From positions 2,996,001 to 3,060,000 of the forward strand of contig CM072336.1 of the NCBI GenBank assembly GCA_036874045.1: a stretch of 64,000 nt of DNA, written 5' to 3'. This document shows positions 1-12,366 of the stretch, piece after piece. Numbering within the stretch: position 1 is the stretch's first letter; each line of letters opens with the position of its first letter. The notes beneath the pieces were generated by a model that was not told the DNA's origin, made no database searches, and was given only the letters and a program-made list of their open reading frames with translations. A program made the translations under genes and the position numbers. Source of the stretch: Cymodocea nodosa (lineage: Eukaryota; Streptophyta; Magnoliopsida; Alismatales; Cymodoceaceae).

Positions 1-4
1 TAGC

Positions 5-230
5 AAGCAAGTCCTTGATAGTGTGTTGCTTTTGCCGCTGCCTGTTCGCCCTTCACAACAAGCAAGCCCTCGACAGTGTGTTGCTTTCACCGTTGTTTGC
101 TCGCCCTTCACAGCAAGGAAGCCCTTGACAGGAAAAGAGCTTTCGTCGCTAGCCACTCACCCTCCACAGGAAGCAAGCCCTCGACAGTTTGTTGCTCGTC
201 TCCTGTCTCCCGCTCTCGCTCGGCTTGCAT
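5..230. repeat. Minisatellite of about 55 bp, four imperfect copies
   Basis: Four diverged units begin near 5, 60, 115 and 171, each opening with a variant of AAGCAAGCCCTCGACAG followed by TTGCTTTC or similar and a CGCCCTTCACA-like tail. Spacing is 55, 55 and 56 bp. The array is G/C-rich against A/T-rich surroundings and lies 1.2 kb upstream of a Harbinger ORF1 relic on the same strand. A G/C-rich repetitive stretch occupies the equivalent place in the related element at 32.6-33.0 kb, so this is probably the leader or promoter part of a transposon. The short reading frames across it resemble no protein I know. Confidence 0.75.
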
Positions 231-1458
231 TTGCTATTATTGTGTAGCTCAACTCCCGCTCGTCGCAGTCATTTGAAGATTCACTCAATCAAGGATATTG
301 CTTCATCATCCAAGATATTACTGCTGCTTTGGTCGACTGTTCATTGCTCATCTTCAAGGTATATTTTATATTACATACTTGCATGATACACCCTTGACGA
401 TTGTTGATATGCTTCTCCCGTTATAGCCTCTTTTCTATATCAGAAGTTTGATATAACTCTACATCTTTTATGTTGTAATTTTCAGGAGAAAACTATGCAT
501 GTTAGAATGTTGGGGTGACATTCCTGTTATTATCTAATACTTTGGCAGATAATACGACTCTCCTATTTAAAGAAAGGGTTGATTCTTTTTGTTTAGTTGT
601 TAAAATTGTGCAGGGTGAACAAGGGATCTAATTTTCTCTTAGATGATACTGTCCAAAAAATTCCTAAATGACTTGTCAAATGCTAATTCTTAAGTTGTTT
701 TACATTTGAACACAATGAACTGTCTTCTTCATTGAACACTTCACTTACTTGAACAATTGAAATTCAACTTTCTTCAAAATAATTTTCATCATGCTTCCTC
801 CATTTATACTGTTTTTGTCCATGGAATATCTATGTGCTTCATAGTGTTTTTTATAGATACATAGCTACACAATGGTTATTTTTATATATTTCTTTACCGA
901 TTCCTAGCATTTTATATATTTTTATTTTTTCAATATCAGCTTTTTTAGTTTTGTGCAAAATTCAGGGTTTCCTTTTAAATTGATAAAGAATGATTATGTT
1001 AACGTGGTTATAATGATAAAATTTATGATTTAGCATGCAAAACTATGTGGGAATGCACTTATAAGTTGATCTATATGTCAAAATATATTTAGATAACGGA
1101 AATGTTTGGCTGAAATGCATTATGAAATGTTTGGAGTGTGAATTATGGGAATGCTACATAATTTATTATTGAAATGCATAGTTGTGCTATTGGTCATCAT
1201 TTACAAATCATTTTCATATATCATCGAAGAAATGGAGTGGAATCTTGTTTGTTCTTATAAATGTTGTAAATGTTATAAATGTTATCATTTTCATTTGTAT
1301 GCTTGTAATTCTAATATATTTTCATTTTCATTTGTAATTCTTATAATATGATTTATTGTATTGCATATATATTACAAGTAAATGAGTTTAGGGTAACGTT
1401 GAGTCATTGTCATTATGTAAGTTTCGTTTATATCTATAAAGTTGTTATTTATAGGGAA

Positions 1459-2393
1459 ATGATTTCTACAAAGAAGAAATATGTCAACTGGAGCACTAGA
1501 CAGGATGAAATTTTTTTAGGTATTTTAGCTACAGAAATTAGAGAAGAGAATGCAAAACAACAAGATGGGAAAATCAGATTAGATACATGGAATAAAGTGA
1601 TTGCGGAATATAATAACAAGACATCTCTAAATGTTGAGAAAAAACATGTTGAGAGTAGGATGAAGACTTGGAGGACGATATATAAAAATTATACAAAAAT
1701 TTCAAAACAAAGTGGATGGGGTTGAGACTACATACGTAGTCATATTGATATTTTAAAAGAAATATGAGATGAGTTTGTAAAGGTAATTATTCAATTGCAA
1801 GTAAACTTTTGAATTACTTAAACATTATATATATATTTTTTTTACAGGAACATCTAGAATGTAAAGTATGTACAGGGAAGCCATGTACAATTTATGATGA
1901 TCTATATACAGTATTTGAGGGAAATATGGCTACTGGACAAAATAGTGTTGTTCCTGAAGATTTACAACAAACAATGAATGGCAAACCTGAAGAACCTATA
2001 GAGACATTTCCTATTTTCAATACTCAGATTTCATCAACATTTCCTAATGCTGAAGAAGAAGAAGGTTCTCCAAGCCCGTTTACTATAGAAAATGTAGTTA
2101 AAAGATCTTGAAAAAGAGCTAGACTACATGCTGAATCCGCACAATCTATTGCTAAGTCTATAAATTGTATTAGTAATGCTATACAGAAGATTGTGGACTA
2201 AGATGAAGAAATATATGAGAATGTATATAAGAAAACTAATTTAAGAAGAGAGATAGAGGAATGTGTTCCTTAAATACTTGAATTACCAACGCTTACAGAG
2301 GATGAACAACTATTAGCTATGCAATTGCTAGAGAATCCAATGAATAGGGCATTTTTTTTAACTTTACGTACTAATGCATTGCGAGTAAAATAG
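1459..2393 (+). pseudogene. Harbinger ORF1 (Myb/SANT-like DNA-binding protein), broken
   Basis: The frame opens at an ATG (1459) as MISTKKKYVNWSTRQDEIF, a Myb/SANT-like domain of the kind found in plant Harbinger ORF1 proteins and their relatives. A likely intron, 1783-1847 (AAG|GTAATT to TTTACAG|GAA), joins two blocks in one frame. The second block has the conserved KPCTIYDDLYTVFEG-like stretch. At least five in-frame stops interrupt it: TGA at 1723 and 1765, then stops near 2109, 2199 and 2271. The first two stand where the family has tryptophan, consistent with TGG to TGA transitions. In the active family this protein binds the element ends and helps bring the nuclease to DNA. This copy cannot make it. 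Confidence 0.7.
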
Positions 2394-2682
2394 TTACGAT
2401 TTAATTTTCCAAAAGATTGAACTTATGACCGTTATTGAAGTTAGCACTGCTATGTAGTTTGAAGTGATGTTTCCTTTATTAATTGATTTGTAGTTGGACA
2501 TATGTAATTGACATTAATTTCTTTCAAATTTAGTATGTCATTGTTTATGTTTTGAAGGTTGATGTTAAGTTCTTGTGTTAAGTATTTATGTTTTTGTTTA
2601 TGTTATTATTTATATATGTTTAAGTTAGTTGTTTAAATGTTTATACTATAATGATGTACTTATGTAGGTGGCAGCTATTTAA

Positions 2683-2841
2683 ATGGAAAATGATGAAGAA
2701 GATTTACAACAATTATTACAAAGGCGACTACGAATATGACGTCATTTACTCATGTTATTTGCACAATTGTCGACAACACTTGTACATTATATTGATTGCA
2801 TTCCTCAAGCAGTAGAACAAATATATAGTAATGAAGGATAA
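2683..2841 (+). pseudogene. Start of Harbinger second ORF, truncated
   Basis: An ATG at 2683 opens an acidic, glutamine-rich frame (MENDEEDLQQLLQRRLRI) that meets a TGA at 2737 and, read through, ends at 2841. Its position 290 bp after the ORF1 relic, on the same strand, fits the N-terminus of a Harbinger nuclease. No nuclease motif follows before the sequence becomes plain A/T-rich DNA, so the gene is truncated. Assignment rests on position rather than on a diagnostic motif. Confidence 0.35.
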
Positions 2842-2860
2842 ATTTATATAATAAGGTTGC

Positions 2861-4366
2861 TAGATATTACGATACCTTACCAAGCATACAACTGTCATAA
2901 AATATATCGCATACTAATTTTTCTTTTCAAATTTAAATATTTTATATTTAAAATATCATATTTAATAATTTAAAAATTCTTAGTTAATGTATTTCTAATT
3001 ATTTATTATAAGTATACAAATATAATATAATTCTTGTCATTTTTCGATGTGTACAAATAACATTTCATTTCCTATAATCTCTTATTATTTTATAAATTAC
3101 ACAAATAACATTTCATTTTATATCATATAATGTCATGTATTACTATTTCTATTTCACACAATTTACTGCATCTCTCGTTGTTTAATTTTGTAATATGAAA
3201 AGAGCACAAATAGGCCCGAGTTGTCCTCTACATTACGTTACCATGGAATAAATATGGTTTTTTTGGTCAGATGTCCATGTCTTCAATGGATTCAAGTTAA
3301 AATTAATCATTTGCTACAGATGTGACAATCTGCACTGACACCTCATAGTTCATTTCCAGTTTTTACCTCTGTTCATGCGACACGCATACATATTATTTTG
3401 ATGATGTTTACAAGAACATGTTATCCCCAATGTTATATGTGACAACAACTTATTTCTCCAACATCACTGATCTTTAGTGATCTCCTATGGTACATGTTAT
3501 CCTATGATCTCCTATGATGCTATGAGTCTTAGTGATTTATGTTGCGGTAGATTAAATGGTTCTAGTAACACTAGAAATGATCCTCAACCGTATCAACCTT
3601 GAGTTGTCACTTGGATTAACTAAATAATAATATTTTAGTTAGCTGGATGTATTATATTTTACACTTGCACTGATTGGCATCAAAAAAATATTATGACAAC
3701 AGTGACATTAAAATAATGGTATATTTAATTAATTGATATACGATATATAAAGATTTAATTTAATAATATGTTAATTGATTAATATAAACAATTAATTATT
3801 TGATTAATTATATTTTCACTAATTATTTCAATTTATTACTTAACTTTATTAAAAATCAATTATGTTTAATTCTATCATGTGCACAAATAATTAAATTTTA
3901 ATTTTCGTCAAATTATTAAATGTGTACAAATTTAGAATTTTAATTTTTTTGTTAAATTATTTAAAATTTAAAATTTATTAAAATTTAAATTCTACAGAAT
4001 TCAAATTTCAAGTACACTAAAAGATCATTTAAGTTAAACTTAATTTACCCTTTTATGAAAATGCATGTATAGTAAATGGATAGATGACTTTAGGCATATG
4101 CATTAATAGATAAATTTTATAAGAAAAAGTTTAAGTTTGACATATATATATATATATGGAATTCTTTTAATAAAAATTACAAATACATATTTTTTATTAC
4201 GTTGCTAGTGTCTTAATTTTCACTTCAAAAATCTTGTAAGGAATTGAAAGATAAACTCTATTAGTTCATTTATTTTATCAGTTAATTTTGATGATGCAAA
4301 ATGTGTGATTTAATTATTTCTGACATAGTTTAGATGTACTTTTAATTAAATGAATTTTGGCTAACT
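2861..4366. other. A/T-rich non-coding DNA
   Basis: No gene, RNA or transposase motif is visible. The stretch is strongly A/T-rich with many short poly-A/T runs and a small (AT)n microsatellite at 4142-4157. Confidence 0.6.
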
Positions 4367-5900
4367 GTTGTGTACTCAAAGTCTTTTAAATTAGATTTCG
4401 GTAGGTTATTATGTCTACAGTGTATTAATCGAAGAGTTATTTTATAAGTCATCGAACAGAACAGGACAAATCGGATGGTTAAGTCTTTCACTTGGTTTTT
4501 CAGACATTTATATAATTAACTATCTTAAAAGTATTTATCTTCGGTGAGTTAAGTTTTTTTATATTCGGATATGATTTTTATGATAAGTCTTCAAAATCCT
4601 TTTGGTTTCGGATAGTTAAAGTTTTTATTCTAGAGAGTTAACTATTTCTTTGTTTTAATATATTTTCGGTTACTTTCTTTTGAATGACACGTGTCAATCT
4701 CTCATCACTTGACTTAAGTGACTTTTCGAAAGGTTACGATGTAACTATCCGAAAACTCTTAAGAATCAAAGAGTTATCTTCAGTAAGTATCCGAAAACTC
4801 TTAAGAATCGGAGAGTTATCTTCAGTAAGTATTCGAAAACTGTCTTAAGCTTCGGATGGTTGAGTTTTCTTTTATTTTTTGACTTAAGTGACTTTCCGGA
4901 AAGTTACCTGTGTAACTATCCGAAATGACTTAAGGATCGAAGAGTTATCTTTTTAAGTATTCGAAACATGTTCACTCTATTGGATAGTTTATTTTTTTAA
5001 CGTAGTTTTTGAAGGACACGTGTTTTATTTCTAATGCATGACTTAAGTGGTCTTTCAGTAAGTTAGTTCCAACTATCTAAAATGATTTTGAGTTTCGACA
5101 AGTTATCTATTTAAGTTTATGATTTTTTGAAAGCCTTCGAAGATTTTATTTTTACAGAAACTGCAACTATTATTAACTGACTAATATTTGTGGTAAGATA
5201 TCTTTTGATTGCAGATCTTAACTTTAATATGATTGAAGGTTGCCGAAAATGAATTTCTGCATAAGGTATCTGACCATTTCAGAATTCTTTCCATTTATGC
5301 AAATCTCAAAGGAAAAATAAAAATGATTTTTGCAGAAAACTGAAAGATAGACACACAATTTTTTCAACACTCGAGAGAAGAAATTATCAGTTCAATGATT
5401 TTGCAAACACCTTGAAGATTCGTCTACAACAAAGTTCAGAAGATCATTAGCTGCAGATCAATCAAGAAATCTCCTCAAAGCTTCTGTATCAACTCTTCAT
5501 AAGAGTTGATTTGGTGTTGCGTGTCATTTTCATTTTGAGTCAGTGACTCCTGGATTTAAATTGTTTTCTTGTTTACTTGAAAACCTTAACTCACAAGGGT
5601 GTTGTGAGTATACCTTCACAATGTCAAGGCCTTGGTGAAGAGAGTGAAGTGTGATACTTCACTTACTCAAGATTGAGGTCTTGAGTACACAAAATTGGTG
5701 CTTTGTGTGATGTTTTTGTTTAGCCTTTAAAAACATCTGTAAGGTTGTTGCTTAGCCTGCAAAAGTAATTTGTATAAGAGTGTTACTTAGCCTACAAAAG
5801 TAACTTGTTTAAGGTTTGTGCTTAGCCTTAAAAGCACTTAGTGGAATTCTCAAGGTTGTGGCCTTGAGGAGTGGAGTACCTAGTTTGGAGAATTGTTTGC

Positions 5901-6465
5901 GTTTTCCCAACACTACATTAGAAAAACTTGGATTTGTTACTTCTGTTTTTACTTAGTTAATTTATCTTTATGCCTATTCTCTCTTTTAGAAGTAAACAAA
6001 CAACCTTTAATACAATTTAGATATTAATTCCAATTTGTACTTTAACTACAAGTGCACAGTGTCTATTGTATCAGTGTGCAAGTACAAGTCGATCCCATAG
6101 GGAATTGCTGACGAACTTGAGAACTGTTCGTTTGTTAATAATCAAATTTATATATTCAATAAGCTCTCTGTTGACTTATGTTTATGTTTTCCCAGCACTA
6201 CACTAGAAAAACTTGGATTTGTTACTTTTATTTTTACTTAGTTAATTTATCTTTATGCCTATTCTTTCTTTTAGAAGTAAACAAACAACCTTTAATACAA
6301 TTTAGATATTAATTACAATTTGTACTTTAACTGCAAGTGCACAGTGTGTATTGTATTAGTGTGCAAGTACAGGTCGATCCTACAGGGAATTGCTGACGAA
6401 TTTAAGAAATGTTTGATTGTGAACAATTTAAATATATATTCAATAAGCACTCCGTTGAGTTACAG
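5901..6465. repeat. Tandem duplication of about 285 bp
   Basis: Unit 1 starts at 5901 (GTTTTCCCAACACTACATTA) and unit 2 at 6186 (GTTTTCCCAGCACTACACTA). Both continue through the same A/T-rich text to a TGCAAGTACA-GGTCGATCC-like motif and the phrase AGGGAATTGCTGACGAA. The copies differ at scattered sites, so the duplication is old. Confidence 0.85.
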
Positions 6466-9400
6466 TTAACTCAACGGATTAAGTTCGTTGAGTTATGGCT
6501 AACTCAATGGACTATCCTCGTGGACTTAAGTTAACTCCATAAGCCTGTCTCTTCTTTATAATACTGCTATTTACAAAGGAATTCGGCCAACCATTGGGCG
6601 ATTCCACAGATTGTAAATAACATCAATTAAGCTTTTTAATGCTAGTTAACATTAGATTTATCATTAAGCAATACTAACATTCAGATGATTCAAACAGTAA
6701 CCATTAAAATCTTTAAGTTTTTTGTACGAACCAATTTCAGTAAACTGTAAAATTAAAACTAACATAAAATAATCATAAAATTGATACAGATAACATTAAT
6801 CACGATACAACACAAACAATACAACACTCAAATACAACATACAAACAAAGATAAATTGTTTTTGATATTTTTGTTTTGATGTGAATATGGAAATGGGCGA
6901 AAGGTGAAATGTAAAGTAATCTCACTTGATAGTAAATACTTCCGACACTACTTGCAATGCGATTACACCACTGAAAATTAAACCACTTACAATTCTGTCT
7001 CCTCTCCCTATAGAATCGTGAGTCTAGAATTGCAAGATGATCTCCTCTTCAGCATACAGGCATCAACCTGAAGCCAAGGCTAAAAGCTTTACGATCTCTT
7101 GAAATATGAGTCAACGCTTGGTGAAAATGGCTTCCCTTCCCGCGACGCGATCACTCCTCACAGTGGTTGTCAGACACTGTGTTTGGCTCTAAATCGACCC
7201 GACATCAGGCAAGTATCCTCACAGACCTTCGATGATTGGTGATTATGGTGGTGATACGATGGTTTGTGTGATACTTCGGAGAATCGCCGAGACTGTTTGC
7301 AGAAAGCTCGGTGCTCCTCCTCTGTATACACTACCGTCCATCGATCACACTTTCTTCTTTTTTTTCTTCTTTTCTTTTATATTTCTCCAGTAGTAACTGC
7401 TTCTGCTTGAATGTTCGGTTGGATTTCCTTCCTTTAGATCAACGGCGATGCTTCCTTCTCCATGCGCGATTGAATTTCTACATAATACGTGCAAACGTGG
7501 TTTTTCCTTCCAACTGTTTGTTCATGCAACTGCTACAGTGGCATTTTAGAAAATAACTATAAAATACATGCAATAAAGAAATAAGCCACTAACCTAACGC
7601 GTTACCTTAGTGTATATTCATGTAACTCAACGCGTACAGTTATGCTAACTTAACGAGTTAAACATGTGCATCTCACATGATATTCTAAAGCATTTAAATT
7701 CAACACGTGCATAAAATAAATGCAATAAAGAAATAAGCCGCTAACCTAACGCATTACCTTAGTGTATATTCGTGTAACTCAACGCGTACAGTTATGCTAA
7801 CTTAACGAGTTATAACTTAAGTAAATCTACCAGCTCTCAACACGTGTCAACAGCAGTTTAAACATAAAATAACATTTCGGAGAGTTACAAGTATAACTAT
7901 CTTATGCTTAGATGCATTTTCGGATACTTAAGAATTTCACAGCCTACAACTTATCGACAATTCATAAATGTACTAAATTAACATTAATTATCCAAGATTA
8001 AGCAGATTTTTCAATTAAATCATATAACAGTGCAATTATAACATAATGGCTTAATTCTCATATGATAAGCTAAATATTATGCAATTAACCATCATTTAAC
8101 CGTTAATAATATGCACTTTTTCATTCTAAACAACTTACAATTAACTCAACGGACTAAGTTTGTTGAGTTATGGATAACTCAACGGACTAACCTCGTGGAC
8201 TTAAGTTAACTCCATGAGCTTGTCTTTTCTTTTTAATACTGCTATTTATAGAGGAATTCGGCCAACCATTGGGCGATTCCATAGATTGCAAATAACATCA
8301 ATTAAGCTCTTTAATGTTAATTAACATTATATTTATCATTAAGCAATACTAACATCAGATAATTCAAATAGTAACCATTAAAATCTTTAAGTCTTTTGAA
8401 CGAACCAATTTTAGTAAATTGTAAAACTAAAATAAATATAAAACAATCACAACAATGACAAAGATAACATTAATCACAATACAACACAAACAATACAACA
8501 TACAAACATAGATAAATTGTTTTTGGTATTTTTGTTTTAATATGAACATGGAAATGGGCGAAAGGTGAAATGTAAAGTAATCTCACTTGACAATAAATAC
8601 TTCTGACACTACTTGCAACGCGATTACATCACTGAAAATTAAACTACTTACAATCTTGTCTCCTCTTCCTATAGAATCACGAGTCCAGAATTGCAAGATG
8701 ATCTCCTCTTCAGCATACAGACATTAACCTGAAGCCAAGGCTAAAAGCTTTACGATCTCTTGAAATATGAGTCGCCGCTTGGTGAAAATGATTTCCCTTC
8801 CCGCGACGCGATCACTCCTCACAGTGGTTGTCAGGCATTGTGTTTGACTCAGAATCGACCCGACATCAGACAAGTATCCTTACAGACCTCCGATGGTTGG
8901 TGATTATGGTGGTGATGATGATGGTTGGTGTGGAACTTCAGAGAATTGTGACGTTGATCCTCCTCTGCACACACTGTCCGACCATCATTCACACACGCAC
9001 CCTTTTCTTCTTTTTCTTCTTTTCTTTTATATTTCTTCAGAAGTAACTGCTTCAGCTTGAATGATCGGTTGGATTTCCTTCATTCATATCAACGACGATG
9101 CTTTCTTCTCTTGCGCGATACGTGCAAACGTGGTTTTTTTTCTTTCAACTGTCTGTTCCTGCAACCGCTACAATGGCATATTAGAAAATATAAAGAAATA
9201 AGCTGCTAACATAACGCGTTACCTTAGTGTGTCTTCATGTAACTCAACGCGTACAGTTATGCTAACTTAACAAGTTAAACATGTGCATCTCACATGATAT
9301 ACTAAAGCATTTAAATTCAACACGTGCATAAATTTAACTATCCGATGTTTAGGTGTATTTCGGATACTTATAAATTTAACTATCCGATGCTCAGATGTAT

Positions 9401-10110
9401 TTTGGATAGTTACAAATAGCTCACCGATATATAACTTAAGTAAATCTACCAGATCTCGACACATGTCAACAGCAGTTTAATCATAAAATAACATTTCGGA
9501 GAGTTACAGGTCTAACTATCCGAAGCTCAGATGCATTTCGGATAGTTAGAGATAACTCACCGAAAATCCACTTAAGTTACTTTCCCAAAACATGACATGT
9601 GTCCTCAGCTATTTTATAAATAAAAAGAGATTTCGAAGAGTTACAGGGATAACTATCTGATGCCTAGCTGCAATTTCGGATAGTTATAGATAACTCACTG
9701 AAAGTTTACTTAAGTCATTTAGTATGGTTTTGACATGTGTACTTCAGGAAATAATAAAATATTTTCTCAAAACATAATTGTTCGGCAATTTAAACATAAC
9801 TATCCGATACATGTTCGGTCTGTTAAATATAACTGTCTGAATATGTTCGGTATGTTAAACATAACTGTCTGAAATATTAGAAAATTCGGATACTTAAGAA
9901 TTTCATAGCCTGCAACTTTCCGACAGTTCAGAAATGTACTAAATTAACATTAATTTCCCCAAATTAAGCAGATTCTTCAATTAAAGCATATAACACTGCA
10001 ATTATAACATAATGACTTAATTCTTATATGATAAGCTAAATATTATGCAATTAAGCATCATTTAACTGTTAATAATATGTACTTTTTCATTCTAAATAAG
10101 AACCACTATA
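6466..10110. repeat. Large tandem duplication, units of about 1.7 and 2.0 kb
   Basis: Unit 1 (6466-8140) and unit 2 (8141-10110) begin with TTAACTCAACGGA and run in parallel: AACCATTGGGCGATTCC, then the stretch with TTCCCGCGACGCGATCACTC, a T-rich tract, AACGCGTTACCTTAGTG, and an end near TTTTTCATTCTAAA. Unit 2 is longer because of an extra run of TTCGG/AACTATCCGA repeats at 9.3-9.9 kb. Unit 1 contains a further internal duplication of about 150 bp (starting near 7570 and 7719). The short frames within it, such as that at 7311-7556, look like chance. Confidence 0.8.
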
Positions 10111-10418
10111 AATCTTTTTGTGTTCTTTAATTTATGCTCTGCTAGTTTTTAATTCTAAAATCAATTAATCAGGGTTCATTAGTGTCAACAGCTTTTGAAA
10201 TTTTTAAAAGCAAAATAAACTTGATTAGGACACTATTCAGCCCCCCTCTAGTGTGTCATTCGATCCTTTCAAACTCTTGCTTATTAAGAAATGGATATTC
10301 CAAGTCATTTACGTGTAATAGGTTTCTAGTTCCAACTCTTGCTTATTACAAGTGGAACCTCCACCTTTTTTCTACTTATGAACCTTCCGCATGATACTAA
10401 TTTTTGTTTACTAATGTT

Positions 10419-11530
10419 GGGGCGTTTGTGCATGTTGGAAAATTCAGAAATAAAGGAAATGAAAAGTTCAAATTCATGTGAATTAAAAAGTCTAGATTCT
10501 TGAGAAAATCAAGGTTGTTTGTGCACGTTTAAAAAAGTTAAGAAAGTTAAGATTTCCGTAAGAGGGTTTATGCTAGATGGAATGTTTAGAATTGAAATGT
10601 ACTTTTCTAATCAAAGTATTCTAATAATTAATTTTAATTTACTTTATTTATTTACTTCATAATACTTATATTTTAAGAAAAAATATAAATTTTTTTTATT
10701 TTTATTTATTAATAATATCATAAAGAAATTGAACAAAGGTTGTGTTGTGTATTACCTATTTGAACAAAACATATCACAAATAATTACTTTTCAAAATTTT
10801 TAACTAACATCCAATATATGAATAAAATTCAGTATATAAATATAAATTACATACAAATGTTCAAATATTGTAATATAACAATTTGACAAAGTTACATATG
10901 AAATGATTTAAAAGTCATGTCCATTCCACATAGTAGTCTTCATGTTGTCATGCATTTCATCTGCTATTTGTTTTCTTTGTTCTTGTGTCATTTCGAATGT
11001 ACTATCTATCTATGAAAGCTCATTTTTAACTATGTTAGTGCTACATATAAAATTATGTAGTAAGAAGCAAGTCATCACGTTCTTCGTTTGTGTATCATAA
11101 AGATATGACATATGTCCTCGTAAGATTGCAAAATGATGTTTAACAAATTTAAATGATTACTCAATCATTGATCTTAATTGTGAATGTCTATAATTAAAGT
11201 TTTCGACTATATTTTTTGGAAATCTATTATTTTCATATTCAGATAGACGATATCTCACTCCTTGATATGAACAAATAAATTCAGGTCGATTAGGATAACC
11301 AACATCAAACAAGTAAAACTTTCCTATATATAATTAAAAATTAGTGTAAATAAAAAATATATATTCGATAATGTCATTTCATACCTAGTGGAACCTTAAA
11401 TGGATGATGTCTTGTGATGGCATCTTGAAAGATTCTTGCACTAGAAGTTGATAATTCTCAACCATTAAGAATATATGTAAATTTCATATAAAAATTACAT
11501 ACGATCATAACATTTTGACTTAACTCTTAT
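10419..11530 (-). mobile_element. PIF/Harbinger relic (copy 2), 3' end
   Basis: GGGGCGTTTGTGC at 10419 matches the terminal motif GGGGTGCTTGTGC of the element at 28750. About 0.5 kb inside it the C-terminal half of a DDE nuclease reads on the minus strand. The 5' half and the other end are missing. Confidence 0.55.
10908..11525 (-). pseudogene. Harbinger DDE nuclease, broken C-terminal half
   Basis: Read from 11525 downward, the relic gives QNVMIVCNFYMKFTYILNG, then a stop, then an intron-like gap. It resumes with GKFYLFDVGYPNRPEF, the segment carrying the second catalytic Asp, then HSQLRSMIE with the catalytic Glu, and ends with MWNGHDF and a TAA at 10908-10910. These blocks match the DDE superfamily-4 (HARBI1-like) transposase order. 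The region of the first catalytic Asp is absent. Stops follow both ILNG and SMIE. It is a dead relative of the nuclease at 29160-30570. Confidence 0.75.
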
Positions 11531-12366
11531 TTTATATTTCTAAATCTTGTTGTTTATCATCTATAAATAGTTTCCTTAATATGTTTTTACAAGATTAAAA
11601 AAATATTAACATATACTTGTTATGATTCCTATTGCTTCAATTTCTACGTCAGAGTTTCCGTCGTTTTAAAATAAATTGGTGGAAGCGTACGATAAAAAAT
11701 CCTCCTATCCCTAAAATAATTAGATGGTCGAAATTATATATGGCTTGAATGTAAAACAACTTTTGCATCAAACAACGTTCCATAACCAAAAGAATTTTTA
11801 TACTGTTAGAAATTATTCTGTCGTTCAAGTTCATTTTCTCGAAGAAAACCCAAAGAGAAGAACCCATTTTTTCCCACAGCTATTTGATAAACATGTTCGG
11901 GCCCTAATAAGTGATGTTATGATCAGAATCAAACTGGAACTGGTAATATTATTCTGACTAGATCTAAGTAGGCTTCATGTGTTAATATTAATAATATTTT
12001 TGTTGTTCCAAAGTCCGTTCAAGCTGTTTTGAAGGATGGAGAAATGTTATGAAGGCAAAAACATTTGCTCTTACAGATAATACTATTTGGGTGTAGGTTA
12101 TCACTTCTATGTGAGAGTTCAAATTAACCCAAGTTAAATTTGGATGGTTTGCCAGATAGATTGACCCAAGTTAAATTTGGATGGTTCAGATTAACCCAAG
12201 TTAATGGCCAATAGCTTTAGGATAGTTGAGGGGATAGATATATGAAAGAAAACTTGATCGTCATATATTTAGAACAAATTTAATGTAAACTTACTTCCAT
12301 TAAATCATAGTTATACATTCAATCCAAAGATTGTGATATAAAATTAACAATTTTAATGTAAAACAT
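11531..12366. other. Non-coding A/T-rich DNA with a 37-bp repeat
   Basis: No gene recognised. ACCCAAGTTAAATTTGGATG occurs at 12127 and 12164 (37-bp step), with a partial third copy near 12195. The final 100 bp would contain the 3' untranslated end of the DUF247 gene, which reads toward this stretch. Confidence 0.55.

Larger units (their letters stand above)
1..2860 (+). mobile_element. PIF/Harbinger element relic, 5' part (copy 1)
   Basis: A Myb/SANT-type ORF1 relic (1459-2393) and the start of a second ORF (2683-2841) lie in the order and orientation expected of PIF/Harbinger elements. The ORF1 relic is clearly homologous to the one inside the better preserved element at 28750-33199. The 5' terminal repeat must lie before base 1. 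The nuclease domain expected after 2.85 kb is missing, and A/T-rich DNA follows. The outer limits are therefore approximate. The stretch 231-1458 holds no other gene that I can see. Confidence 0.6.
4367..10270. repeat. Compound LTR-like repeat block
   Basis: No coding capacity is visible. The left part (about 4.4-5.1 kb) is packed with variants of TTCGGATAGTTAAG and AACTATCCGAA. Around 5.6-5.9 kb come phrases such as TGTGCTTAGCC repeated, and the block closes at 10241-10251 with a C-tract CCCCCCTCTAG. Together these resemble the long LTRs of plant Copia/Sirevirus-type elements. The centre is inflated by duplications described separately. No primer-binding site follows the C-tract and no pol domain is seen, so it would be a solo or broken LTR. 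The family name is an inference. Confidence 0.4.

Noticed and set aside
23-386. Three overlapping frames at the window start
   Set aside because: They cover the 55-bp minisatellite in different phases and start at non-ATG codons in part; no domain.
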